Part shown: positions 1 through 8,887 of the stretch, in pieces
Numbering within the stretch: the first letter of the stretch is position 1
Layout: each line of letters opens with the position of its first letter
NCBI GenBank assembly: GCA_947494035.1
Contig: CANLTN010000006.1
Coordinates: 196,989-260,988 of the forward strand
DNA length: 64,000 bases
From: Pseudovibrio sp947494035
GTDB lineage: Bacteria; Pseudomonadota; Alphaproteobacteria; Rhizobiales; Stappiaceae
Direction: 5' to 3'
Made by a program: the position numbers and the translations under genes
The notes under the pieces: generated by a model
The model's database searches: none
Told to the model about the DNA's origin: nothing
Seen by the model: the letters and a program-made list of their open reading frames with translations, nothing else

Positions 1-618
1 TGAGGTGCCAGACGGTATGAGTACGGGGAAGCGGTTCATTTCGACAACGCTGATCTGTGGTTTGCCAGCGAGCGGGTGGTCTTTGTGGACCGCAAAAACA
101 ACGCTCTCGCGAAAATGAGGCACGAAGACCAGTCCCTGCATGTTTTCGGGTGCAGGCAGTCGGCCCATAACCAGATCCAACTCACCGTTCCTGAGTTGCT
201 CAAGTAAAACATGGTTTTCGCCAGTTACGATGTGAAGACGGTTGCGCATGCCCGTATCAAGGAACGCCTTGACCGCCTGCGGGATCAGGGAGGCAGCAAC
301 TGTGGGCAGGGCGCCGATACGCACCATGGGACCGTCACTATGGTTGAGCTGAGTTAGTGCATTAATACCATTGCGGGCGGCTGCCAGACTGGTGCCTGCA
401 TGGCGGAGGAACACCTCCCCGTAATGGGTGATACGAATTCCGCGACCGTCTTTTTCAATCAGCGGCTGGCCGCAAATCTCCTCAAGCTCGCGTATGGTGC
501 GCGTAACGGCGGGTTGCGTTAGGTGAAGAACCTCGGCGGCCCGGCTCACACTGTTCTGGCGCGAGACTTCAACGAAAGCTTCCAGATGCCTCAGCTTCAA
601 CCTGCGTAGATTATTCAT
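1..618 (-). CDS. pcaQ: LysR-family regulator of the pca operon (PcaQ type), 3' end cut by window edge
   Basis: The reading frame opens with ATG at 618 on the minus strand and runs 206 codons without a stop to base 1, so the C-terminal third lies outside the window. The N-terminus has the LysR winged-helix pattern (LRHLEAFVEVSRQNSVSRAA, then LTQPAVTRTIRELE), and the effector-binding domain starts around residue 90. It diverges from the protocatechuate operon with an 85-bp gap, the classic arrangement of a LysR activator and its target. PcaQ regulators respond to beta-carboxy-cis,cis-muconate pathway intermediates. The specific PcaQ assignment rests on this context and is inferred; LysR membership is clear. 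Confidence 0.85.
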   Translation of the reverse strand, partial: MNNLRRLKLRHLEAFVEVSRQNSVSRAAEVLHLTQPAVTRTIRELEEICGQPLIEKDGRGIRITHYGEVFLRHAGTSLAAARNGINALTQLNHSDGPMVRIGALPTVAASLIPQAVKAFLDTGMRNRLHIVTGENHVLLEQLRNGELDLVMGRLPAPENMQGLVFVPHFRESVVFAVHKDHPLAGKPQISVVEMNRFPVLIPSGTS

Positions 619-642
619 AGCGATCTCATTATGATTGGTCCA

Positions 643-684
643 AATAATATCATTATTCATTTTGAAATAGGTATGCAAACTATT
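643..684. promoter_or_regulatory. Candidate operators between pcaQ and pcaL
   Basis: Two inverted repeats sit in the divergent promoter region: AATAAT-ATC-ATTATT at 643-657 and AATAG-N9-CTATT at 666-684. LysR regulators bind interrupted dyads of this general size between divergent genes. The repeats are seen directly; binding by PcaQ is inferred. Confidence 0.4.
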
Positions 685-703
685 CCTTCATAGGGGGATG
701 CGC

Positions 704-1903
704 ATGCACTTCATCAAATTAAACGCGACAACGCTTCACTTCAAAAAGACCAATGGTGCTTCAGCAGCACCAGCACTTGTTCTGGTCAATTCACTGGGAA
801 CGGACTTTCGCATTTGGGATGAGTTTTTGGCTCATCTCGGGCATCAAGGCGAAATTCTGGCCTATGATAAACGCGGACATGGCCTTTCTGATGTTGGGGA
901 CGCGCCCTATTCCATTGATTTGCATATGCGCGACCTCGCTGCGCTGATGGACAGTCAGGGGATCAGCAATGCGGTGATCTGCGGTGTCTCCGTCGGTGGA
1001 ATGATCGCCATGGCGCTGCAAGCGGCCCGACCTGATCTGGTGAAGGCGCTGATCCTGTGTGACACCGCACCGCGGATTGGTGACGTAAAGACCTGGCAAG
1101 ACCGTATCGACCTGATTGATGCGAACGGAATCGAGAGTATTGCCGATGGGGTGATGTCCCGTTGGTTCTCGCCGGAATTTCTGGAAAAACAACCAGCAGC
1201 GGTTGCCGGATACCGTAATCTGGTCTGCCGTACTCCATTGAAGGGATACCGTGGCACCTGTGAAGCAATACGTGACGCTGATCTGACCTCTCAGGCAGCG
1301 CAAATTGATCTGCCGGTTCTTTGTATTGGCGGGGAGGATGACCAATCCACACCGCCGGATCTGGTTGAGGGTATGGTCAACCTCATTCCAAATGCGACGT
1401 TTGAGCGGATCTCCAGCTGCGGCCATATCCCTAGCATTGAGCAGCCTGAGTATCTGGCCCATCTGGTTCGGCAAATGATTTCCCGTTGTCGCTCAAAGAA
1501 TGATCAGGATGAACAACGGCACAGCGATATTTACAAACAAGGCATGCAGACCCGCCGCAGGGTGTTGGGAGACGCCCACGTCAATGCTGCAGAGTTTCAA
1601 AAGAGCAGCTTTGACGAGTCCTTTCAGGAGCTTATCACCGAGGCTGCCTGGGGGCATGTGTGGTCCAGACCCAACTGGACATTGCGAGAGAGGTCCGTTG
1701 TAACTATTGCGCTTCTCGCTGCGTTAGGGCACCTAGATGAGGTAGCCATGCACGTGCGGGCTGCAAGAAACACCGGAGCAACACGGGAAGACATAAGCGA
1801 AGCGCTGCTGCACACAGCGATTTATGCTGGTGTGCCAGCCGCGAACAGCGCCATCAAAACCGTAAAAAATGTTTTCGCGCAGCTTGATGCGTCAGGGGAG
1901 TGA
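704..1903 (+). CDS. pcaL: Fused 3-oxoadipate enol-lactonase / 4-carboxymuconolactone decarboxylase (PcaL, PcaD-PcaC fusion)
   Basis: Two enzymes of the protocatechuate branch lie in one chain. Residues 1 to about 262 are an alpha/beta hydrolase with nucleophile elbow GVSVGG (Ser96), an acid region GGEDDQ near 210, and the catalytic His in CGHIPS (His241). Residues from about 274 are a carboxymuconolactone decarboxylase domain (DIYKQGMQTRRRVLG; later RSVVTIALLAALG). The decarboxylase makes the enol-lactone and the hydrolase opens it to 3-oxoadipate. An ATG at 698 directly abuts the AGGGGG ribosome site, so the ATG at 704 with normal spacing is preferred. First gene of the pca operon; pcaH follows after one base. 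PcaL fusions are known in actinomycetes and some proteobacteria. Confidence 0.92.
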   Translation: MHFIKLNATTLHFKKTNGASAAPALVLVNSLGTDFRIWDEFLAHLGHQGEILAYDKRGHGLSDVGDAPYSIDLHMRDLAALMDSQGISNAVICGVSVGGMIAMALQAARPDLVKALILCDTAPRIGDVKTWQDRIDLIDANGIESIADGVMSRWFSPEFLEKQPAAVAGYRNLVCRTPLKGYRGTCEAIRDADLTSQAAQIDLPVLCIGGEDDQSTPPDLVEGMVNLIPNATFERISSCGHIPSIEQPEYLAHLVRQMISRCRSKNDQDEQRHSDIYKQGMQTRRRVLGDAHVNAAEFQKSSFDESFQELITEAAWGHVWSRPNWTLRERSVVTIALLAALGHLDEVAMHVRAARNTGATREDISEALLHTAIYAGVPAANSAIKTVKNVFAQLDASGE

Positions 1904-1904
1904 G

Positions 1905-2645
1905 ATGAGCAAGCCAACGACCAATGCTGGTCCGTTCTTTCCGCGAGACCGGAACTGGCATCCCAAAGCAATGTCGCCTGCCTACAAGACAAGTGTGTTG
2001 CGGTCTCCGCAAAAAGCACTTCTGTCCTTTGGAAGTACAATCAGCGAAACCACCGGCCCTGTCTTCGGGCAAAACATTATTGGTGAGCTGGATCATGATC
2101 TGATACTGAACTACGCCAAACCCGGTGAAAGTGCGCAGGGAGAGCGCATTATCGTGCATGGCCATGTGCTGGATGAAGAAGCCAGACCGGTACCGAACGC
2201 GCTGGTGGAAGTCTGGCAGGCCAATGCCGGTGGTCGCTATCGCCACAAAAAAGATGGATATGTCGCACCGCTTGATCCCAACTTTGGCGGGTGCGGGCGC
2301 GTGATCACCGATGAAAACGGCTACTATGCCTTCCGCACCATCCGGCCCGGACCCTATCCATGGCCAAACGGTGTGAATGACTGGCGTCCGTCCCACATCC
2401 ACTTCTCTCTATTCGGCTCCGGCTTTGCACAGCGTCTGATTACGCAGATGTATTTTGAGGGTGATCCGCACATTCCGCTCTGCCCGATTGTGAAGACGAT
2501 CAACGATCCGGCAGCTGTTGAAATGCTGGTTGCCAAGCTGGATATGAACCACACCGTGCCCATGGATGCCCGCGCCTATCGCTTTGATATTGTTCTGCGG
2601 GGCCGCCGCTCGACCATGTTTGAAAACCGTATGGAGGGCAACTGA
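1905..2645 (+). CDS. pcaH: Protocatechuate 3,4-dioxygenase beta subunit
   Basis: This is the iron-bearing subunit of the intradiol ring-cleaving dioxygenase that opens protocatechuate to 3-carboxy-cis,cis-muconate. All four Fe(III) ligands are visible with the family spacing: Tyr112 (GGRYRH), Tyr151 (RPGPYPW), His164 and His166 (RPSHIHF). The ATG at 1905 follows AGGGGAG and lies one base after the pcaL stop; an in-frame upstream extension would overlap pcaL and is not needed. pcaG follows with one base between, so the two subunits are co-translated. 246 residues, normal for PcaH. Confidence 0.96.
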   Translation: MSKPTTNAGPFFPRDRNWHPKAMSPAYKTSVLRSPQKALLSFGSTISETTGPVFGQNIIGELDHDLILNYAKPGESAQGERIIVHGHVLDEEARPVPNALVEVWQANAGGRYRHKKDGYVAPLDPNFGGCGRVITDENGYYAFRTIRPGPYPWPNGVNDWRPSHIHFSLFGSGFAQRLITQMYFEGDPHIPLCPIVKTINDPAAVEMLVAKLDMNHTVPMDARAYRFDIVLRGRRSTMFENRMEGN

Positions 2646-2646
2646 T

Positions 2647-3258
2647 ATGACTAAGCTGGAGTATCTAAAAGAAAGCCCAAGCCAGACTGCTGGCCCTTAC
2701 GTACACATCGGCTGCACACCAAACTTCATCGGCAACACCGGGATCTTCAAGGAAGACCTTGGGGCCAGCATGGTGAACGCAAAAACAAAAGGCCAGCGCA
2801 TCACTGTAAAAGGCCGTGTGTTTGACGGCACCGGAAACCCGATAAAAGATGCCATGCTGGAGATCTGGCAGGCGGATAGCGAAGGTCTGTTCAACAGCCC
2901 CTCGGAAACACGGGGCAAAGCTGATCCCAACTTTGCCGGTTGGGGGCGTCAGCCGGTCAATCAGGACACTTCGGAGTTCTGCTTTGAAACCGTGAAACCG
3001 GCCGCTGTGCCGTTTCCCGATGGCAGGTCGCAGGCACCGCATATCAACTTCTGGATTGTTGCCCGTGGGATCAACATTGGCCTGAACACGCGCATGTACT
3101 TTCCTGAAGAGGAGGCGGCCAACGCGGCTGATCCGGTGCTTGCCCGTATTGAGCATCGCATGCGTGTGCCGACGCTGATCGCCAAGCAGTCCGGCGATAC
3201 ATATACCTTTGATATTTATATTCAGGGTGAAAACGAAACTGTCTTCTTTGATATCTGA
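2647..3258 (+). CDS. pcaG: Protocatechuate 3,4-dioxygenase alpha subunit
   Basis: This is the structural subunit that pairs with PcaH. It has the N-terminal PSQTAGPYVHIG segment of alpha subunits and the shared intradiol fold (LEIWQADSEG, DPNFAGWGR, PHINFWIVARG). The iron ligands of PcaH are not conserved here, as expected for alpha. The ATG at 2647 is one base past the pcaH stop. 203 residues, typical length. It completes the first enzyme of the pathway; the CoA-transferase genes start 9 bp downstream. Confidence 0.95.
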   Translation: MTKLEYLKESPSQTAGPYVHIGCTPNFIGNTGIFKEDLGASMVNAKTKGQRITVKGRVFDGTGNPIKDAMLEIWQADSEGLFNSPSETRGKADPNFAGWGRQPVNQDTSEFCFETVKPAAVPFPDGRSQAPHINFWIVARGINIGLNTRMYFPEEEAANAADPVLARIEHRMRVPTLIAKQSGDTYTFDIYIQGENETVFFDI

Positions 3259-3267
3259 TGGATCCGT

Positions 3268-4122
3268 ATGGCTGAATTTCTTCCTCTAAAAGATGCGGTA
3301 AAGACATACCTTAAAAGCGGTGACATGGCCGCTTTTGAAGGTTTTACGCACCTCATCCCCCATGCTGCCGCCCACGAAGTTATCCGGCAGGGCATTGACG
3401 AACTCACAATCGTGCGCATGACGCCTGATCTGATTTATGACCAGCTTGTCGGTATGGGGTTGGTGAAGAAGATGATCTTCTCCTATGCGGGCAATCCGGG
3501 TGTTGGACTGTTGCGCCGCGTACGCGATTCAATAGAACATGGATGGCCCCGCTCCATCGAGATTGAAGAACACTCCCACGCAGCGCTCGCAAATGCCTAT
3601 GAAGCAGGAGCTGCTGGCCTGCCTTGTGCGATTTTTCGCGGCTATCTGGGTACAGATCTTCAGCTCGTAAACCCCAACATTAAGAGAGTCAGCTGCCCCT
3701 TTACCGGTGAGGAGCTGGCTGCTGTTCCTTCAATCCAGCCTGATGTGGCCTTCATCCACGCACTCAAGGCAGATCGGAAGGGCAACGTGCTCATCGAGGG
3801 CATTTTGGGTGTGCAGAAGGAAGTTGTGCTGGCGGCAAAGTACTCCATCGTGACGGTTGAGGAAGTGGTTGACGAGCTGGACACGCACATGAACGCTTGC
3901 ATTCTGCCACACTGGACTATCTCTGCCATTTGCGAAGTGCAAGGCGGGGCTCATCCGTCCTATGCGCAGGGCTATTACCGCAGGGACAACAAAAACTATA
4001 TCGATTGGGATGCAATTGCAGCGGACCGCGATACATTTCAGGCATGGATGGACGAAAACGTGCTGAAGCAGGGACCAGAGGTCTTTGCTGGCCGCATCAA
4101 GGGACTGGAGGTGACACCATGA
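3268..4122 (+). CDS. pcaI: 3-oxoadipate CoA-transferase subunit A
   Basis: Alpha subunit of the heterodimeric CoA-transferase that moves CoA from succinyl-CoA to 3-oxoadipate. It starts with the family opening GDMAAFEGFTHLIPHAAAHE and contains MIFSYAGNPGVG and EEHSHAALANAYEAGA. It belongs to the longer (about 285-residue) subunit A type that resembles glutaconate CoA-transferase, rather than the short PcaI form. Its stop overlaps the pcaJ start by 4 bp, which implies translational coupling. Substrate is assigned from the operon. Confidence 0.9.
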   Translation: MAEFLPLKDAVKTYLKSGDMAAFEGFTHLIPHAAAHEVIRQGIDELTIVRMTPDLIYDQLVGMGLVKKMIFSYAGNPGVGLLRRVRDSIEHGWPRSIEIEEHSHAALANAYEAGAAGLPCAIFRGYLGTDLQLVNPNIKRVSCPFTGEELAAVPSIQPDVAFIHALKADRKGNVLIEGILGVQKEVVLAAKYSIVTVEEVVDELDTHMNACILPHWTISAICEVQGGAHPSYAQGYYRRDNKNYIDWDAIAADRDTFQAWMDENVLKQGPEVFAGRIKGLEVTP

Positions 4123-4910
4123 GCGTGCAAGACTTTACTCCGGACGAGATGATGGCCATTGCGGCATCCCGTGCGTTGAGCAACACGGATGTGTGTTTTG
4201 TTGGCATCGGTGCACCCTCCGCCGCCTGCAACATCGCCCGTTTGACCCACGCGCCCGACATCACGCTGATCTATGAAAGCGGAACCATTGGCACTGCGCC
4301 TGATGTGCTGCCGCTTTCCATTGGCGATGGCGAGCTTTGTGATACGGCGCTGACCACTGTTCCGGTCCCCGAGATGTTTCGCTACTGGCTGCAAGGTGGC
4401 AAGATATCGGTGGGTTTTCTGGGGGCAGCGCAGATTGACCGCTTTGCCAACATCAACACCACAGTTGTTGGCGACTATAACAATCCAAAAGTCAGGCTCC
4501 CCGGCGGTGGTGGCGCTCCTGAGATCGCCTCATCCTCTCAGCAAGTCTACATCACCATGAAGCAGAGCACGCGCGGGTTTGTTGAGAAGCTGGACTTCTT
4601 CACCTCGTTTGGGCACGGGGAGGGCGGTGACCACAGAGAGCGCATGGGCATCCGCACACAAGGCCCAACCCTGCTGATCACCGACCTCGCGATCTGGAAA
4701 CCTGATCCTGTTACCAAAGAAATGACTGTGGTCTCTCTTCATCCACGTACGACGAAAGAACGGGTGCAACAAACCGTGTCTTGGGCTGTACGTTTCAGTG
4801 ATGATTTGCAAGAGACCCCTGCGCCGACTGAGGAGGAACTGTCTGTTCTGCGTGGACTAAAAGCGCGAACAGCGGCGGCGCATGCGGGTAACAGAGTGGA
4901 GACGGCCTGA
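4119..4910 (+). CDS. pcaJ: 3-oxoadipate CoA-transferase subunit B
   Basis: Beta subunit that carries the active-site region of the CoA-transferase (YESGTIGT, GDGELCDTAL, QIDRFANINTTVVGDY, RLPGGGGAPEIA). The true start is the ATG at 4119 inside the ATGA overlap with pcaI; longer in-frame extensions run through pcaI and are discarded. 263 residues. It overlaps the next gene at a TGATG junction at 4910, so the I-J-F genes form a tightly coupled unit. Confidence 0.9.
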   Translation: MSVQDFTPDEMMAIAASRALSNTDVCFVGIGAPSAACNIARLTHAPDITLIYESGTIGTAPDVLPLSIGDGELCDTALTTVPVPEMFRYWLQGGKISVGFLGAAQIDRFANINTTVVGDYNNPKVRLPGGGGAPEIASSSQQVYITMKQSTRGFVEKLDFFTSFGHGEGGDHRERMGIRTQGPTLLITDLAIWKPDPVTKEMTVVSLHPRTTKERVQQTVSWAVRFSDDLQETPAPTEEELSVLRGLKARTAAAHAGNRVETA

Positions 4911-6115
4911 TGCCAGAGGCATATATTTGCGATTATATAAGAACGCCAATCGGGCGTTATGGGGGCGCGCTGTCTTCTGTTCGCACAGATGATTTGGGCG
5001 CATTGCCAATCAAGGCACTGATGGAACGTAACCCGACGGTTGATTGGGAAGCGGTTGATGAAGTTTACTACGGCTGTGCCAATCAGGCCGGTGAAGATAA
5101 CCGAAACGTGGCCCGCATGGTTGCACTGCTGGCAGGCCTGCCTATCGCTGTTCCCGGCACCACGCTAAACCGGTTGTGCGGTTCTGGCATGGATGCGGTC
5201 ATTGCAGCGTCGCGTGCAATCAAAACCGGCGAATGTGATCTGGTGATTGCTGGCGGTGTTGAATCCATGTCGCGCGCACCCTTCGTGATGCCAAAGGCGA
5301 CCACCGCATTTTCGCGTTCCAACGAGGTTTTTGACACCACTATCGGCTGGCGTTTTGTGAACCCGAAGATGAAGAAACAATTCGGCATCGACAGTATGCC
5401 GGAGACCGGCGAGAACGTTGCCGAGGACTTTGGTATCTCTCGCGCCGATCAGGACGCCTTTGCAGCACGTTCGCAGGCCAAAGCCGCAGCTGCACAGGAA
5501 AATGGTCGCCTGGCCAGAGAGATTGTTGATGTAACGATCACTCAGCGCAAAGGTGATCCGATCATCGTTTCTGCGGACGAACATCCACGAGCCGGAACCA
5601 CCGCTGAAAAGCTGGCAAAGCTACCAACACCATTCCGTGAAAACGGGAGCGTGACAGCAGGCAATGCATCTGGTGTGAATGATGGCGCTGCGGCGCTGAT
5701 CGTTGCTTCTGCTGAAGGGGTCAAAAAATATGGCCTGACCCCGATTGCGCGTGTGCTTGGCGGTGCAACCGCTGGCGTGGAGCCGCGCATCATGGGCATT
5801 GGTCCAGCACCGGCAGCGAAGAAACTCTGCGCACGGTTGAACCTGCAACCCTCCGACTTTGATGTGATTGAACTCAACGAAGCCTTTGCAAGTCAGGGTA
5901 TTGCTGTTTTGCGTGATTTGGGATTGGATGAGAGCGCAGAGCACATCAACCCGAACGGCGGCGCAATTGCTTTGGGTCACCCTCTTGGCATGTCCGGCAC
6001 CCGCATCACGGGTACGGCTGCGCTGGAGCTGAGCCTACAAGGGAAAAAGCGAGCGCTTGCCACCATGTGCATTGGTGTTGGCCAAGGCATCGCAATCGCG
6101 CTGGAAAGGGATTGA
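4910..6115 (+). CDS. pcaF: 3-oxoadipyl-CoA thiolase
   Basis: Last step of the beta-ketoadipate pathway: 3-oxoadipyl-CoA plus CoA gives succinyl-CoA and acetyl-CoA. The thiolase catalytic set is visible: nucleophile Cys90 (NRLCGSGM), His357 (ALGHPLGMSG) and Cys387 (TMCIGVGQG). The opening segment AYICDYIRTPIGRYGGALSS is characteristic of the PcaF branch. 401 residues, normal length. The start overlaps the pcaJ stop by one base and the next gene begins two bases past its stop. Confidence 0.95.
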   Translation: MPEAYICDYIRTPIGRYGGALSSVRTDDLGALPIKALMERNPTVDWEAVDEVYYGCANQAGEDNRNVARMVALLAGLPIAVPGTTLNRLCGSGMDAVIAASRAIKTGECDLVIAGGVESMSRAPFVMPKATTAFSRSNEVFDTTIGWRFVNPKMKKQFGIDSMPETGENVAEDFGISRADQDAFAARSQAKAAAAQENGRLAREIVDVTITQRKGDPIIVSADEHPRAGTTAEKLAKLPTPFRENGSVTAGNASGVNDGAAALIVASAEGVKKYGLTPIARVLGGATAGVEPRIMGIGPAPAAKKLCARLNLQPSDFDVIELNEAFASQGIAVLRDLGLDESAEHINPNGGAIALGHPLGMSGTRITGTAALELSLQGKKRALATMCIGVGQGIAIALERD

Positions 6116-6116
6116 T

Positions 6117-7187
6117 GTGAGTGTGAGCCTTTTCACTGACCCGATGTGGAGCGGATTGTTTGGAGATGAGAAGGTCCAACAGGCCTTTTCTCTTGAAACA
6201 ACTCTGGACCATTATCTGGCCTATGAAGTGGCTCTCACCAACGCCCTGTTTTCCCATGCGCTTATCTCTGCGGAGGCGAAGGACGCGGTGCTTGCGGGCT
6301 GCAAAAGTTTTACGCCCAATATTGACGCTCTCAAAGCTGGTGCCGCTCAGGACGGCGTGCCAATCCCCGCCTTCATCAAACAGCTGCGTGCTGGCATTGC
6401 TGAGCCTTATGCTGCTGAGTGCCACAAAACATCCACCAGTCAGGATGTGATGGACACTGCGCTGGCTTTGGCGCTCAAGGATGTCTCGGGTATCTTGCTC
6501 GGGCACCTGTCAGGGGTTCTTGATGAGCTGAAGACCCTGAAGAGAGCCAATGCAGATCACACGTTGATGGGCAGAACGCGGATGCAAGCTGCACTGCCCA
6601 TATCAGCGGGAGACCGCATCACAACATGGATTGAACCGCTAAAGCGGCATCAACAAAGGTTGAGCGATGCTGCTGAGCTGGTTGCCGTGCTGCAATACGG
6701 CGGACCGGTCGGGAGCTGCAGCGGGCAGGGCGTGCATGCAGCGTTTATTGCCGCTGAAATGGCTGCGGAACTGGAGCTGCAAGTCAGCCCGAACTCGTGG
6801 CACACGCAGCGGGACAATCTGGTCGGCTACGCCAATGTTCTCTCCATGATTTCCGGCAGTCTTGGCAAGATAGGTGCAGATATCACGCTAATGGCACAGC
6901 AGGGCATCGAGGAAGTCAAGCTTTCCGGCGGCGGAGGGTCCTCTGCCATGGCGCACAAGCACAATCCCATCAAAGCGGAATTGCTGGTGACCCTTGCTCG
7001 TTACAACAGCAGCCAGATCTCTGCCATGCACAGCACACTGGTGCATGAACAGGAACGCTCTGGCGCGGCATGGGCGCTGGAATGGATGGTCCTGCCCGGA
7101 ATGTGCATGGCAACGGCGAGCGGTCTTCACAGCGCATTGCGGCTTTTGCAGCAAATAGAGTGGATTGGAACGCCCGTAAGTGATTAA
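6117..7187 (+). CDS. pcaB: 3-carboxy-cis,cis-muconate cycloisomerase
   Basis: Converts 3-carboxy-cis,cis-muconate to 4-carboxymuconolactone, the substrate of the decarboxylase half of PcaL. It belongs to the fumarase/aspartase superfamily: the signature GGSSAMAHKHNPIKAE is near residue 281, with TSTSQDVMDTA-type segment HKTSTSQDVMDTA near 110. The GTG at 6117 lies 6 bases after AAAGGG and is the best start; earlier in-frame codons lie inside pcaF. 356 residues. Placing pcaB after pcaF instead of beside pcaHG is only a change in gene order; the step set is complete. Confidence 0.92.
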   Translation: MSVSLFTDPMWSGLFGDEKVQQAFSLETTLDHYLAYEVALTNALFSHALISAEAKDAVLAGCKSFTPNIDALKAGAAQDGVPIPAFIKQLRAGIAEPYAAECHKTSTSQDVMDTALALALKDVSGILLGHLSGVLDELKTLKRANADHTLMGRTRMQAALPISAGDRITTWIEPLKRHQQRLSDAAELVAVLQYGGPVGSCSGQGVHAAFIAAEMAAELELQVSPNSWHTQRDNLVGYANVLSMISGSLGKIGADITLMAQQGIEEVKLSGGGGSSAMAHKHNPIKAELLVTLARYNSSQISAMHSTLVHEQERSGAAWALEWMVLPGMCMATASGLHSALRLLQQIEWIGTPVSD

Positions 7188-7220
7188 CTGACCTAATTAA
7201 ATTTGATAGGGAGGTTGAGA

Positions 7221-8609
7221 ATGGCCAGTCGCACTGAAGCAATCCAGCGGGCGGAAACTTACTTCGATAGCGGCGCATTCCTCACTGACTTGGCCAGACT
7301 GGTGGCAATACCCACGGAAAGTCAGGAGCCTCGGCAAAAACCTCAGCTCATGCGCTATCTGAAAGAGGAAATGCTGCCTCTTCTTGAGCATCTGGGTTTC
7401 AAAACGCAGATCTTTGACAATCCTGATCCGGCAGGTGGTCCCTTTCTGTTTGGTGAGCGCATTGAAGACCCAAACTTCCCGACAATTTTGACCTACGGCC
7501 ACGGTGATGTGGTGCTTGGGCAGGCCGGAGAGTGGATCGGCGATAGAGATCCCTTTGTTCTGGAAGAAGATGGCGAGCGTATTTACGGGCGCGGTACAGC
7601 GGACAATAAATGCCAGCACCTCATCAACTTGCAGGCGCTGGGGTGCCTTTTGGAGGAAAAGGAACAGCTTGGTTTTAACTGCAAGGTGATCCTTGAAACC
7701 TCCGAGGAGACCGGTTCCGCTGGCCTGCAGGAGTTCTTTGAAAAGAACAAGGAGATGCTGGCGGCAGACGTGCTCATTGCCTCTGACGGCCCTCGTTTGC
7801 AAGCAGGCACGCCAACCGTCTTTACTGGTGCACGTGGGGCGCAGACCTTCACCCTTCGGGTTAAGCTGCGCGATGGAGCAAACCACTCTGGTAACTGGGG
7901 CGGGCTGCTTGCGGATCCCGCGATCATTCTTGCCAATGCGATCTCGTGCGTGGCAGACAAACGCGGGCAGATCAGAATTCCGGGCTGGCGTCCTACCAGT
8001 CTGACGCCGGATATTCGGGAAGCACTCAGCGAACTGCCCGTAGGCGACAGTCAGGGCCCGGCAATCAATGAAGATTGGGGTGAAGAGGGGCTTACCCCTG
8101 CCGAACGCGTGTTTGGCTGGAACTCCTTTGCTGTGCTGGCGATGAAAAGCGGTGTGCCGGACGCACCCGTGAATGCCATTGATGGCTTGGCATTTGCCGT
8201 TTGTCAGCTGCGCTATGTGGTGGGGACGGACGTTGATGGTCTCCTGCCGTCGCTGCGCAGGCATCTGGATGAAAACGGGTTTGAGAATGTGGAGGTAACG
8301 CAGGAAGAGCGCGGCTTCTTTCACGCCACGCGCCTTTCCCCGGACAATCCGTGGGTGCGGATGGTGGTGGCCTCGTTGGAGCAGACCAGCGGCAAGCAGC
8401 CTCATCTTCTGCCAAACCTTGCAGGCTCACTGCCCAATGAATGCTTTTCCGAAACCTTGGGCCTTCCAACTGTTTGGGTGCCGCACTCCTATGCAGGCTG
8501 CTCCCAACACGCCCCCAATGAACACATCCTGAAGCCGGTCGCGCGGGATGCCCTGCGAAATATGGTGGCGTTGTTCTGGGATATTTCTGAAAATGGAGCG
8601 CCTGCTTGA
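7221..8609 (+). CDS. M20 family metallopeptidase-like hydrolase
   Basis: M20/M25/M40 zinc hydrolase with metal and catalytic motifs in order: TYGHGDVV (His, Asp), GRGTADNKCQH (bridging Asp), ETSEETGSAG (Glu pair), ASDGPRL, and the late His in SQHAPNEH. The central lid domain is about residues 205-330. The ATG at 7221 follows AGGGAGG at 7208-7214. It is 33 bp past pcaB on the same strand and probably in the same transcript, but no pathway step needs it. It may hydrolyse an amide or peptide conjugate of an aromatic acid; that role is speculative. 462 residues. Confidence 0.85.
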   Translation: MASRTEAIQRAETYFDSGAFLTDLARLVAIPTESQEPRQKPQLMRYLKEEMLPLLEHLGFKTQIFDNPDPAGGPFLFGERIEDPNFPTILTYGHGDVVLGQAGEWIGDRDPFVLEEDGERIYGRGTADNKCQHLINLQALGCLLEEKEQLGFNCKVILETSEETGSAGLQEFFEKNKEMLAADVLIASDGPRLQAGTPTVFTGARGAQTFTLRVKLRDGANHSGNWGGLLADPAIILANAISCVADKRGQIRIPGWRPTSLTPDIREALSELPVGDSQGPAINEDWGEEGLTPAERVFGWNSFAVLAMKSGVPDAPVNAIDGLAFAVCQLRYVVGTDVDGLLPSLRRHLDENGFENVEVTQEERGFFHATRLSPDNPWVRMVVASLEQTSGKQPHLLPNLAGSLPNECFSETLGLPTVWVPHSYAGCSQHAPNEHILKPVARDALRNMVALFWDISENGAPA

Positions 8610-8810
8610 GTGGTTTTATGGCTGTTGGAAGGAAAAGTGAGGCATTAATCTGCCAAAAACCCTCATGATTTAAGGTGGTTACGAAAAAATATTGATCTGG
8701 CAGTGGAGAAAGCAAATTTCTTTGAAAAAAATGCAATTGCCTGCTGGACAGACGAAATCTGGCACCCTATAAGACGCTCACCTCAGCGGGGCACAGCGCC
8801 CAACGCGAAA

Positions 8811-8886
8811 GCCCGGATAGCTCAGTTGGTAGAGCAGCGGATTGAAAATCCGCGTGTCGGTGGTTCGAATCCGCCTCCGGGCACCA
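8811..8886 (+). tRNA. tRNA-Phe(GAA)
   Basis: A 76-nt cloverleaf with encoded CCA. Acceptor stem GCCCGGA pairs with TCCGGGC, the anticodon loop is TTGAAAA with anticodon GAA, and the T arm contains GTTCGAATC. The gene is intact. Its last 50 bases form part of a direct repeat that recurs at 13395, which marks it as the integration site of the Hachiman island. Confidence 0.97.
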
Positions 8887-8887
8887 C
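8837..8887 (+). repeat. Left attachment repeat in tRNA-Phe 3' half
   Basis: A 51-bp segment from the anticodon stem through CCA plus one base is identical to 13395-13445. Such perfect tRNA 3'-end duplications are the usual trace of tyrosine-recombinase integration. The identity is read directly base by base; the site-specific recombination origin is inferred. Confidence 0.92.

Noticed and set aside
7197..8405. 402-codon open frame on the minus strand opposite the M20 gene
   Set aside because: Antisense to a gene with complete M20 motifs; its product is not protein-like in any recognisable way.
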